Source of the DNA: Mesodorylaimus sp. YZB2_4
Lineage: Eukaryota > Nematoda > Enoplea > Dorylaimida > Dorylaimidae
Length of the DNA stretch: 64,000 nt
Direction: 5' to 3'
Assembly (NCBI GenBank): GCA_030248295.1
Contig: JASANH010000895.1
Coordinates: forward strand, 124,001-188,000
Made by a program: the position numbers and the translations under genes. Positions within the stretch are counted from its first letter, which is position 1; each line of letters opens with the position of its first letter. The notes below the pieces were generated by a model, which was not told the DNA's origin, did no database searches, and was given only the letters and a program-made list of their open reading frames with translations. This document shows positions 40,500 through 51,205 of this stretch, in pieces.

Positions 40500-40824
40500 G
40501 GCGCTGGTTCTAGATGCTTATCGTGAATTTCCTTGGGCGGCGCACCAAACAAGTACCTAGACCTAAGCGTAAGCATTTTCGACGCCAAGAATTCTCTTGA
40601 GCGTACGACTAAAACAGTCGGAGAAAACCTTTTCACGAAAGCCCAAGTCTGCAAGGAGCTGTTCCTCTCGATAGTTGCATCTGTTTGACAACTGCATGTT
40701 CGCAAAAATTTGAATTTCGCGCGTTGGGGGCAGTTGTCCGTGGATCTTTACTTTTTCTTTTTGGCGAGCCTTTTTTGGTTTTTTCGCTGTATTCCCACTT
40801 TACTTTTTTAAAGCTGATTGGAAA

Positions 40825-43220
40825 ATGGAATCATCAAATGTTAATGATCCAGAATCGCGCCCATTGTCGGAACAAGTCGCATCACGAAAAAGTCATGTAT
40901 GCGAAATATGCAACGTCAAATTTTCCAGCCGATCAGGTTTGTGGTATCACACTAAGAAACTGCACGATGAAGTGGCTGCTGAAACTGCTCGTCAGCCGTC
41001 ACTATTATGCGGATTATGCGGCGATTGCTTCTTACTTCAAACAGACATCTGCAAGCACGTGTCGGAAAAGCATTCGATTCAAGCAAATATTAAAAATACT
41101 GAATTTGGCTCAATCGAGGAATTTCAATCTTGGAAGAAGGCGGAGGAAGAAAAAGGAAAATGCATTTATTCGCTTCGACGCGGCAAAGTCGCTGGAATCC
41201 GGCGATTTTATTGTCATCGTTCCGGGAAATTTACATTGAAGGGAAATGGCATTCGCGCCCGAAGACATGCGTCAAATTATTGCGGGTTCCAATGTTCGGC
41301 ATTCATCACGTCGAAAATTATGCCCGGCGGAAGCGTCAATGTATCTTACTGCCTTGTGCATTATGGCCATGATCATGAGTTGAGCCGTTTGGCGCTGCCT
41401 GATACCACGCGAGGGGACATAGCGACGTATCTTTTGGAAGAACGCAGTCCTGAATGGATTATGAACAAAATACGAGGTGATTGCACTGCACTGCACGTTA
41501 TGTAATACGTAGTGGCCCAAAAACTTATCCTTTTTAGGAAGCTGCCAAGATCAAGACGAAATCAATCGTAGCCAAATGCTAAAGAGAAGTGACATTTTCC
41601 ATATCCAACGGCAGTATCGATTAAGAAAAGTGGAAAAGCATCCGGATGAGATGACTAGTGTCTCAATGTGCGTGAATGAAAACGATGCTGCTTTCTTCTG
41701 CTATCATCCGATAGCTGAAAAAAATGGGATTTTTGTATTAGGTAAGAGTTCTTTGTGAGCCTTTTTATGTCTTCTTTTGATAATTTTTTGGGTTTCAGGC
41801 ATTCAGACGGCTGGGCAAAAAGAGAAGCTTGTTCAATTTTCCTCGTCCGTAATTTGCGTCGATGCCACGCGTGGAATAACCAGTCACAAAGGTTTCTTGC
41901 TGGTGACTATTATGGTCATGACAGATGAGGGCAAAGGATTTCCCGCAGCTTGGTTTATCGTCAGCAATGAGACGGAGGAAGTGCTGACGACATGTTTCAA
42001 GGCCCTTCGCGAACGGTAAGACAGACATAGAGCGCGTATTTGATTTTTACTATCGCGCCACCGATTTTAGAGTTGGCCCACTGTCGACGAAATTTTTTAT
42101 GTCGGATGAATCTCCTGCTTATTGGAATGCTTGGATTGCAGCTTTCAGCGATTGTGTAGTGCATCCGACCAAATTTCTTTGCCCTTGGCATGTCAAACGC
42201 AATTGGGAGATCAATATTCGAAACAAGATTCCATCAGAATATCAAGAGTTGGTCCAGAATCATCTAAATAAGTTGATGGCATCAGAATCAGAGGAAAAAT
42301 TTCGAGTTCTGCTGACGTCATTTAAAAGAAATTTGATCAAGTGGGAATGCGATGAATTCCAGAATTATTTCTTACACTTTTACTGTGGAAAGCCGTGGCA
42401 GCAGGCGGAGTGGGCTTTGTACGCGCGGCAGAAATCGGTGATAGAAGCGAGTATGGATCTCGAGGCTTGTCACGAACGGTTGGAGTATCAGTATTTCGAT
42501 GGGAACCAAAACCAGCGGATAGATGTCTTGTTGGATCGACTGCTCCATGTGGCTTTGTCGTATTCGCAAGATTACGATTCGATAACGGGAGCTTATCAAC
42601 TACGATTGATTCACCAACGTCACAAGGCTTCCTTGAATTTAAAAAGGAGCGGTGTGAAAACGACAGAAAATGGGTGGTTGGTACCATCGGAAAGTGAACA
42701 AGGTCGATTTTACTTGCTTCGTCGTCGGAATCATGGAGAAAATGCCTGCAGTTGCCAGCTTATTTGTCGTCTGTGTGGAGTCTGCCCGGATGTCTATCTT
42801 TGCAACTGTCCCGATACAGTTGTGCCAACCAATGCATGTAAGCACGTGCATTTGATTCATTCTATTCTGCATCCGAAAGCAGATAAACCGTCCCCAGTCG
42901 AAGATCCCTATGGCGACTCTACTGGTGATGCGAGCGATCAGGATGAAGACGATGCGCCATATGAAAACGACATGGTCAGTGAAGACGGGATTGTTCAGAA
43001 AACGGCCGATGAGTTAGGGAAGCAAAAGTTCGGAGATAAATTGATGGCGATCACGCGATGGTTTAATTCAGTACCGGCTTTGGACGAGGCTACTTGGCTA
43101 GCCATGAGCGCGAAGTGCAAAGAGATCATGAATTTGGGGAAGATAACGGCTGCGCCTGTCGTACCAGCTTCTGAGGAACCTGGGCCCGTTAATGAAAACA
43201 AAAGACAACGATGGTGTTGA
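40825..43220 (+). CDS. MULE-type transposase with C2H2 and SWIM fingers
   Basis: Four exons: 40825-41476, 41538-41741, 41799-42015 and 42071-43220; 740 codons plus stop, no frameshift or internal stop. N-terminal C2H2 fingers are CEICNVKFSSRSGLWYHTKK (residues about 30-50) and CGLCGDCFLLQTDICKH (about 70). A FAR1/FLYWCH-like Cys/His region follows (FYCHRSGKF, NYCGFQCSAF). The MULE catalytic core starts at VICVDATRGITSHKGFLLV, with second acidic residue in FFMSDESPAYW and the family CPWHVKRNW block. A SWIM finger is near the end (YLCNCPDTVVPTNACKHVHL). A Glu/Asp-rich tail closes the protein. Mutator-like transposases use this DDE core to cut DNA. The intact spliced frame and absence of obvious terminal repeats close to the gene allow a domesticated host gene as well as an active element. 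Confidence 0.85.
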
Positions 43221-43718
43221 GTGCTTTGAGTTTTGTGCTTTTCATGTTTGCCTTGTATTCTGCGGGTTTTCGTGTATCGCGAGGTCTATGAAAAAATTTG
43301 TGGTGTATTCTATTAATGGGGAGCTGATTATGAGTTTTAGCAATATGCAGCTAGGAGGCGGAAAAGTTTGAATTACCCGCTTTTCGCGTGAAGCCATTTG
43401 TACCTGAGAATCATAGTTTTTGTACTGTATTAAAGGGGGCTCGGACCATATCAGCCCACTGCGGTCGGGTGGCATGAAATTGCGAATAATCGGGTCCGGG
43501 CGCGTGATCAGACAGAATCTAATGACTTAACGTTATTGATTTTATTTTATCATCATCGAATTAGAAGCCAAACAAAAGCGTAAGCAAGTCTCAGTTTTGA
43601 TACCGTCCCTACAAGGTCTCTATTGTAGGCGCGGAAGTCGTCGTGCGTCACTACCCCGGGTCAAAAGAAATTTCTAGCTTATATATTTTTAAAAATCTGC
43701 TCACGTCAATTTTCAAGT
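43221..43718. other. Flank between MULE gene and endosulfine
   Basis: No clear inverted repeat or exon is seen. An in-frame upstream segment of the first recognised endosulfine exon extends leftwards to a stop at 43675, without an ATG. Confidence 0.4.
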
Positions 43719-44959
43719 ATTGACCATGCAAGAAGACCAAAGTAAAATCTCGAAACCGACGGATACTCAGCCAGAAGAAAATGAAATTGAGAACGAAAGT
43801 GATGACGTGAGTGGATGAAGAATTTTTATATTTCTTACCTGTCGGATTGGAAAGTTTTCGGATGCCTGCCCTCTCCCTAAACTACATAAATGCCTCAATT
43901 CTTTGACGTATGATGAGTGTCCAATCGTGTTTTGATAATTGCTTGAGAGGTCGTGGGTAGCACTTCTGTATTGTGTAGATAGGACTCGGGTGCGCATTAC
44001 GTAGCCACGTGTTGCCCACGTCCCTCCTTTGAGGCATGTTTAGGGCTCTTACCGTGAGGGAAAGCTTTAGTGCTGTGCCTTACCACCCCATGTGTGATTA
44101 TCCACTCAGGTATTCTAGGAGGTAACCAGTGGTTTTATTAATATTCCGCTTTTTCAGACTCCCGAGAAAATGGAAGAGATGAAATTGCGAGCGAAATTTC
44201 CTCAAGTGGCCAAAGGACCGCCCTCTGCATTTTTGCAGAAACGTTTGCAGCAGCGAAAATTCTTTGATTCAGGCGATTATAATATGGCCAAGGCCAAAGG
44301 ATTGAAATTACCAGTGGGAGCCCAAAAACCCGTTCCACCAACTGTGACACCACCAAAACAGGACGCTTTGGCTGTCGCTGTGGGTAAGCAAGGTAGTGTG
44401 CTATTGTTATAATTGGGTTCTCCTGCGAGACCTTCCTGAACGCAACATTCGATAAAAATTTGGGCATCCGTGTGTAACCAACATTCCTGGCGGTCGGGAG
44501 ATAAATACCGCCCCTGGCTTCATACGTCAACCTCCCTGGTTGATGTTTCTAGGGCAGGTATAGTCGCGAGACTTGCCTGCCTTCAGACGTAGTTTGTGCC
44601 CAAGAGACTTCGGTCTCTGCCATCTCCCGCCGCCTGGGTGCACTGATTACACGTGGATGAAAGTACAGGCGTCGGAGTTGAGAGCTAGCATGTCGAACGA
44701 ACTTTTCGGAGGTGTCAGCAGCAGGATTCAAAGCACTATTTGAAATATCAATATTGCTATGATCATTTTATTGTTTCTAGACGAAACCGGTGGCTCTACC
44801 AGTCCGACTGGAATGGAGATACCAACTCCGGAGAAGATCCCAGCTCGCAAGACATCCATCGTACAACCGACTCACAGCAAGTTGTCGCCGCAGCCATTGC
44901 TGCATCATTCTCCAACCAATCCGCCAACGACCACATTCGAGAACACGGTGGCCGAATAA
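43719..44959 (+). CDS. ENSA: Endosulfine / ARPP-19 (start unresolved)
   Basis: Endosulfines, when phosphorylated by Greatwall, inhibit PP2A-B55 and permit mitotic entry. Recognised exons end at 43806, then 44158-44383 and 44781-44959. The Greatwall site is intact in [14 protein letters not shown]. The C-terminal PKA-site block [15 protein letters not shown] matches vertebrate IPTPQDLPQRKSSLV, and [11 protein letters not shown] matches the conserved N-terminal helix. The N-terminal exon is acidic ([15 protein letters not shown]) as in the family, but the only nearby ATG (43727) is one base out of frame with it. Either translation starts in an upstream exon (an AG acceptor precedes 43719) or there is a single-base deletion between 43730 and 43745. 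Intron 2 carries a dispersed repeat. Confidence 0.9.
44450..44705 (-). repeat. Dispersed repeat R3, copy in endosulfine intron 2
   Basis: The reverse complement of this segment aligns over about 230 bases with 56555-56785. Shared blocks include GCGACTATACCTGCC / CGACTATACCTGCC, AGAAACATCAAC, TCTCCCGACC and an AGGCGGSRGGAGATG block. The identity of the element is unknown; it is not coding in any obvious frame. Confidence 0.7.
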
Positions 44960-45679
44960 GGCTAAAAAATTCAATAAGTAGCGAGAACAAGCGAGGATGA
45001 CATTAGGTTAATCCAAGGGGTAGGACGAGTGGTAGACTATGGTTCTAGCTTTATAGGAAACTTCTAAATGTTCTCTTTCTCTCGTTATTCCCTCCTTCGC
45101 AAGTTCCGCAATGAAATTTCCATTTCTCGGCCATTAGTCACGTGTTCTCATGTGCCAGAAACATTTTCATAATTAGCTTTCAGTAATTGATCTTTTTCGA
45201 GTCATGAACACAGGTCAAATCTTATCCTATGCGTATTATAGCTGATGGGTCTTCAACATATTGTGGTTGGGCGCGTTGTGGACTTAATTTGTGATTGTTT
45301 ATTGGAAAGTTTTCTGTTTCTACTTTTCGAGCTTGTAGTGTACATTTAATGACTGGTATATTGTACGTGTTTCCACGTTGTTGTACATAGAACACGAAGA
45401 ATGTGGTGAAAAATTGTGGGTAGTAAGTGGTGACCACATTGCGGGACAACCAATCTCAGGGATATCCTGAACCGTAAATGGCCGTGCGAAATCAATTTGT
45501 CGCTAGAGGGCGCTGATGGGGGCGCGGCTTACGGTTGGCCGATTCTGATTGGTCGGAGCGTTGGCAGTCTTGACAGTGGCTTGTGCGCGAGTCGGCGGGC
45601 AGAATATTTTCGACTCTTGCAAAAAATTTATTTTCAGCTGTGAAATTTGCGTAGTTTTAAAACTAAAAATTTATCAAAT
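44960..45679. other. Endosulfine 3' flank and DAD1 promoter
   Basis: About 720 bp between the endosulfine stop and the DAD1 ATG on the same strand, AT-rich on the left and more GC-rich just before DAD1. No other exon is seen. Confidence 0.5.
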
Positions 45680-46095
45680 ATGAATTTGGCAAGTTTACTT
45701 TTCAAGCTGTATGACGATTATCAACAGTCCACGCCCAAACGGTTGAAAATCGTCGATGCTTATTTATTTTACATCTTGTTGACGGGCATTATCCAATTTA
45801 TTTATTGCTGTTTGGTCGGCACCTTCCCCTTCAATTCTTTCTTATCCGGATTCATTTCTTGTGTTGGAAGCTTTGTTTTGGGAGGTAAGAATTATCTGGC
45901 AACGGTTTTTCGCATTGAATTTATTTATTATCTGTCTTTATCGTGCTTTCTTCGTTTCTTACAGCCGCCTTACGCATTCAAGCGAATCCTCAAAATAAAA
46001 CGCAATTTCCGGGGATTAGTCCAGAAAGAGCGTTTGCCGATTTCATTTTTGCAAATGTCATTTTGCACTTGGTCGTGACCAATTTCATCGGATGA
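45680..46095 (+). CDS. DAD1: Oligosaccharyltransferase subunit DAD1/Ost2
   Basis: DAD1 is an essential membrane subunit of the ER oligosaccharyltransferase. Two exons, 45680-45884 and 45965-46095, give 111 codons plus stop (human 113). The match to the family is close throughout: [20 protein letters not shown], then [20 protein letters not shown], then [20 protein letters not shown] and [20 protein letters not shown]. Three hydrophobic segments are visible, at about residues 30-50, 58-75 and 92-110. A longer in-frame start upstream at 45647 does not begin with ATG in the sequence; the ATG at 45680 gives the usual length. The stop is followed by an AT-rich 3' UTR whose first part has a diverged relative near 60.8 kb. 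Confidence 0.98.
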
Positions 46096-46555
46096 AATTT
46101 GACAAAATGAATTTGGCAAGATCGAGGATTAGTTTTGTATGGGCCCATGCTGTTACCGTTTCTTTTTGTATTGTTGGCCTGCTTTTTTGAGTGATATGAT
46201 ACAAATCGTTTATTAACTGAATTTGATACTTTTTCAATTTGGGTCAGACATTGTGAGTGAATTGCTGGTAATGAAACTTCATTGGGAATTTGTGGTTTCT
46301 AAAGCTCTAGTGATCGCAAAAATCAAAATAAAGTGGTTGCATAGACACTTTTTGGTCCGTCAAGTCCCAGCAAAGGCGTTTTGAATTGCCGCAATTTTTT
46401 CCTAGTGCCACGTTCACAGGAATTGTCTGCAATTCAGCGGGAATTCGTCCCCCATAAGGAACGGGAACTTAAAAATTTTTGCGATTTTTTGCATTGAATT
46501 TATATAATAATTTGTTCGGATTCTCGAATTTCGGTGTCCTTCGGACGACTGAAAT

Positions 46556-48666
46556 ATGGCAACAACATCGGCGGAAGAAGCACGATTTCGTATTTTCCTA
46601 AACCAGTGTAAAAATCTGGCCTTGGAGAAGAATTCAAGTAATTTCTGGCGATTCGAAAAGGTACCTTTTCCACATAGTAGTTTAAAAAAGTCTTGTAGTT
46701 GTCGAATTCTTTGCTTAGTATATCGAGTATTTGGAAAATACGTTGGAAAAAATGCAATCAAAATTCGGAGAGTAAGTATATGTACATAATGGCGATATGA
46801 TTATGTTTGCTGACCTGAACGTAACGGGACCTTTTGTTTAGGGCCATCGATGTCACTATTTTGACCACTTATCGAAAGGATGTTGCGTTTTTGAAAGGAA
46901 TAGTGGAAGCAGAGAAACAGGTGGGTCCCTGTTGGATGTTGGAAGGACTGGCTATATTGCTAGACGACGAGAGAAAGAGACGGTATGACCGTGTAAAATG
47001 TTGCAAAAGGCCCGGGATTTTATGGTAAAGCAGGCTTACCTTCCATTAAGATTACAGATTCAGTAGATGAGCTCCGGAGAAGATAAAAGAGATGTAACTT
47101 ATTTACTGTGAAAAATTACGGAAAATGCCTTTTCAGCGCCAAAAATTCAAATTTTTAAGAAATGGGTGAATTCACTTGTCCACGTTACGTTCACCGCAAC
47201 GTCTGACCTTGCGCTTATCGATCTGTTTCATGTTCCCTCAGTACATAGCCAATCGATTGGGCTCTCGTTTTAGGTGACTGTGGAAGGCAAGCTTGCGATG
47301 ACGCAGAGTTTGGTGGCTCCACCAGATTGGGAAACTAGTGGTGATCGTGGAGCGTCGTTGAATGACGATAAAGCCTTCCCGAAATCGACTCCTTTGCGCC
47401 AAGTAAAGGCCTTGACCAAGGCTCAATACACTCGGGATATTAGGCGACAGCTGCTCGGTGAAGAGGAGGAAGGTAAGGTTCTATTGCGTGGCCATTATGA
47501 CGCTTCAAGCCACGTTTTGTTTCTTTGACAGGCGACGCCCAATCTGGTCTGCGTTTGCGTAAGACTGGTGACGCCCTCGAAACTGGCAGCGCTGATATCG
47601 ATGCCGTATTGAAACATCATCACGACATGCAAGAAAAATTGGCTGAACAATTTCTGCAATTGACTCGTAATTTAAAAGAGAATGCCGCCGCGGCTGGATC
47701 TGTTATTCGGGATGATAAGAAGGTATGTTTCTTGAGGAACACGACGGGTACCACTCGACTGGTTTTCCTCGAAATTCGTTCCAAAGTGAATGCCTTTTCG
47801 AGGGTGCTTTCTCGAGGGTATATTCTCCCATTGTGAGACGAGACTAGTGACCTATCTGAATGTCAAAAAGCTCATGTCGAGTGATTTATGTACTTAGCAC
47901 GATGCATATTCATCGATGTTTTTGCCAGAGCGGCGTGCGAAGGGCTAATTATACCCATAGTCAAGTGCGCAAGAGCCTGTCGGAGGGTTCTTTGCTACTT
48001 TGTTGCTTTGAGAGCAAGACAAAGCAATCAAATCGATAGGGCAGAATGGCTCTATGAAACTGTCGCTGAAATCCATACATGTTAATTGAAAATTCAAGAA
48101 AGGAAGACGTACTGGCCCATGAGCGTCCGACTACTGGGCGCGTAACCTAGATGATAGTACAGTATTGTATTGTAGGTGTGCATATGACACTTGAACTTCT
48201 GTATTGTTGTCGGTTAAGGTTATTCCAGTATTGCAATGAAATCCAGAGAACTAATGTATTTTGAGGGTGGATTCGACTAGTAACAATTAAAATGACTGAT
48301 CGTGAGATTCATTTGGGCTCCTGGGTTTATGGTAGTCTCGTCCTCTTTGAGCCCAGTTTTGGCTGTCCTGAGTTGGTTAGTGCATGTGTTTTTTAAGATG
48401 CCTGTTGGATGAAAGGATACTGTTTCTGAAAATTCGTGTCTCGTACTTGTTTTTACTGATCTTCTGTGGTTTTCTAGACTCTTGAACGACTGCACGAGTC
48501 TGCTGATAAGAATTTCGAAGAATTGGCGAAGGAAGCGGAGCGGCTTGCCTATTATGCTTACAAGTCGTGTGATTGTTGGGTCTTTAGCATGCTATTGCTT
48601 GTGTGCATTGCATTTGTCGGTATGGTCATTTTTATGCGCATTTTCCCGAAACCACGTGTATATTAA
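46556..48666 (+). CDS. USE1: Vesicle transport SNARE USE1
   Basis: USE1 is the tail-anchored Qc-type SNARE of Golgi-to-ER retrograde transport. Six exons: 46556-46660, 46719-46771, 46842-46920, 47274-47472, 47532-47722 and 48478-48666; 271 codons plus stop (human 259). Family landmarks: ALEKNSSNFWRFEKYIEYLE at the N-terminus, FLKGIVEAEKQ, then LTKAQYTRDIRRQLLGEEE, the SNARE helix VLKHHHDMQEKLAEQFLQLT and SVIRDDKKTLERLHESADKN. The C-terminal tail anchor is CWVFSMLLLVCIAFVGMVIF followed by MRIFPKP. The last intron (755 bp) is the longest. A hAT-like element is inserted 176 bp after the stop. Confidence 0.95.
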
Positions 48667-48841
48667 CCTCGTAGGCGTGATTTATGCATGGATGTTGGAA
48701 AAGTGGATCGAAGTATGGCTTGTCCTTTAATTTATGTAAAAAGGCTAAAAGAAGTTGGGAAGAATTTTATTCTGCCATGGCTGGCGCTGGAAGCAGTTGC
48801 TTGTCGCCATTTTGAATTGCGGGCCGAGTGAACCCGCCAAG

Positions 48842-49881
48842 CCAGGGTCGACCGTACCACCGTACTGGCCATACTGTGCTGCCGTACCGGGGGGAGGGGT
48901 GGTTTGGTACGGTACCGGCACGGCACTGAAGAAAGGCCGGTACGGCCGAACCGAGTTTTATGATATTTTGTGTGTAATTTATCGCTCGCGTACATTCAGT
49001 CGCTTCAAACGGCTAATTTTTATGAAGATAATTCAGCAGCTATTAATTTATACTCCCAAACTATTGTCAGATATCTAAAATAGTGACCTTCAAGTATTTA
49101 CTGCAGAGCATTTTATTTTATGATCCCGATGCTAGGCTGACTGTGGAGCTGTGATCCTTATGAATTCTACCAAGTGCTGCTAAAAATTATGCTTTCTTGA
49201 ACTGAAATGTGGGCATTCATGGAGTCGCTGTTACTGCATTTAAATCGCCTACCATGCTATGGTTTCGTACATGAAAGACTTAATTCCTTGCCTTCAATTT
49301 TTCGAAGCGCTGGTTAGGAAGCCCAATGTTGATCAAATTTCGACGGATGTTTTCTGCAATGTTCTCTCATCCATTCTATTCAAAAATTTTGTCGGCATCT
49401 TTGCGCAAGACATCGAAGCAGGAGGGTTCTGGATCTACTGCAGCATGTGCATGGTCGCGGCACAGATTTATACCAGGTCTCATATCAAAGGAGTTGTAGA
49501 CCATGAGTTCAAAGACCCTGGAAGGATCTTTGAGCCTATAGGTACAGTAGCAAGGTAGAGTCAACGGATTTCTGCTAATCTGCGATATCAAAGGAGTGGA
49601 GACCTCTTTGAAGTCAAAGATTTTGGGCTCTTATCCATACTTCATTGCTGTTCTTGGTTACAATACTGTATCGACGACGTTGATCAAACTGTTCACAGCG
49701 AAGGAGTGGATGAATATATTAGGCATGACAACTTTCGAGATGCACACCAGAGCTAGAAAGCCTTTACTTGAAATATCCATAAAATCCATACAAAACTCCA
49801 ATTTTTCTTGGCTACCAAGATGGAGTTTTTTTATTAGTACGGTACGGTACAGTACGGCCGCACCAGAGCCCAGGCGCATGG
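48842..49881 (+). mobile_element. hAT-like non-autonomous transposon, copy B
   Basis: This 1040-bp element lies in reverse orientation relative to copy A. It starts CCAGGGTCGACC and has a perfect 8-bp duplication CCGCCAAG at 48834-48841 and 49882-49889. The right end has diverged (it finishes GCGCATGG instead of the palindromic terminus), although the duplication still marks the border. Interior identity with copy A is very high, including the shared ORF frame (49259-49558) reading FCNVLSSILFKNFVGIFAQD. Near-identical copies with intact duplications imply recent activity of an unseen autonomous hAT. Confidence 0.88.
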
Positions 49882-49889
49882 CCGCCAAG

Positions 49890-51000
49890 TAGGATGAGTG
49901 GTCATCTTGGAGGGACCGAAGTGGTCATTATTCTCTGATTGCGGCGGAGTGCTCCAATATCAACTGTCGAAAGTGTAAGTGGTCATCTCCCTCCACGCTA
50001 CTGCTGCAGTCCTCACCACGCTTGTACGTTGAGGTTCCGACCGTCACACCGACCGGACGGGCACTGTCACCAAGTGATTGTGCATGCTCAGCTCGACCAT
50101 TTTTGACAAAGCGGTCTGGCGAATAGAGGAGCCACTCAGCCATAACAAAATTATAATATGTTATCAACGCGACAATGAATCGAATTTCCCCAATGAACCC
50201 ACTCCAGCCATCACGATTGCAACAATTGCCGATCGACCTCCTGCTCAAGGCTACCAATCCCCTCTCGCACCTCGATCAAGCGAAACTGCCTCGAAAGGGA
50301 GCGACCCGGACTGAAAACTTTACCAAAGCGGACTCCGAAATTGCAGCACAGAAAACGCGATGGTTTCAACGCTCGAATAGGTGAGTGCGTACAGTTAGTA
50401 TACAAGCTTACCTGCAGTACTTGCCTGTGCAGTGCCATCAGTACAGTGTACATCCCTGTACAGCCTACATGGCACCGTCTGCTTTGTGCAGAATAGGAAA
50501 TACACAGGAATGTATATATTCTCTAGACAACTTGCCTTGATGAGTGCATCGGCGCCAAGTGGCCAAACATCACGCATATTACTCATCCATCTCCAACTGA
50601 ATTCTCCCTAACTGTATATACTTCGGGTAGTTTGAACTATCTGGCTGTCAGTGAAAGTCAATGGGTACAGCAACAGAAATTCCCACGATGTCATATTTTA
50701 CGATTAATTGTAGGAATACAGTATGTAGGGTGTTTCACTTTTGTAGCGGAAACATTCGCTGAATCTCCATTTTATTTGCGAAGGCGATGTCCACTGCGTC
50801 TGGTCGCCGAGGCTCGTTCAGCAGTTAAAAGAGCAGGATTCCGCGACGGGGGGGGGGGGGAGAGAACGGAAAGCCAAGTATGCTGGCATGATTTAGGAGT
50901 CATATGGTCTTTTTCAGAGAAATGTTATCAATGCAGCATGCAGAAAAATGGTCACTTAGCGAGAAATTGTCCAAATAAATCGATCCCGAACGATGAGTGA
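49890..51000 (+). CDS. Possible CCHC zinc-knuckle gene, two candidate exons
   Basis: A convincing acceptor (CTTTTTCAG) at 50917 opens a terminal exon, 50918-51000, ending KCYQCSMQKNGHLARNCPNK plus seven residues and a stop. The knuckle is CX2CX6HX4C, two residues longer than the usual CX2CX4HX4C. A donor at 50380 (AATAG then GTGAGT) ends a stretch open from about 50205; joining the two keeps one frame and gives a Lys/Arg-rich segment (KRTPKLQHRKRDGFNAR) before the knuckle. The 5' end is not defined, so the left coordinate is nominal. It could also be a retrotransposon gag fragment. A G-tract interrupts the presumed intron near 50850. Confidence 0.35.
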
Positions 51001-51205
51001 TTTGGCATCGATTGATTGGCTTCCCCATTTCCTTGAGGTCCAGATGTTGAATAAAGTGTGGTTGAACTTGAGGCTCTATCTCGCTTGGCCACCGACTGTC
51101 CCGCCTGACCCACAAGTGATGTAATAGTATGGAGTCATAGTCGACAGTTCCGCACTAGACATTTCCAATGGATATCGGGCGCGAAAAAGTATCAGTATTT
51201 CCTAC

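Noticed and set aside
43727..43807. ATG at 43727 as the endosulfine start
   Set aside because: Its frame gives a basic peptide that stops at the donor and does not continue into the conserved exon; only the neighbouring frame is endosulfine-like.
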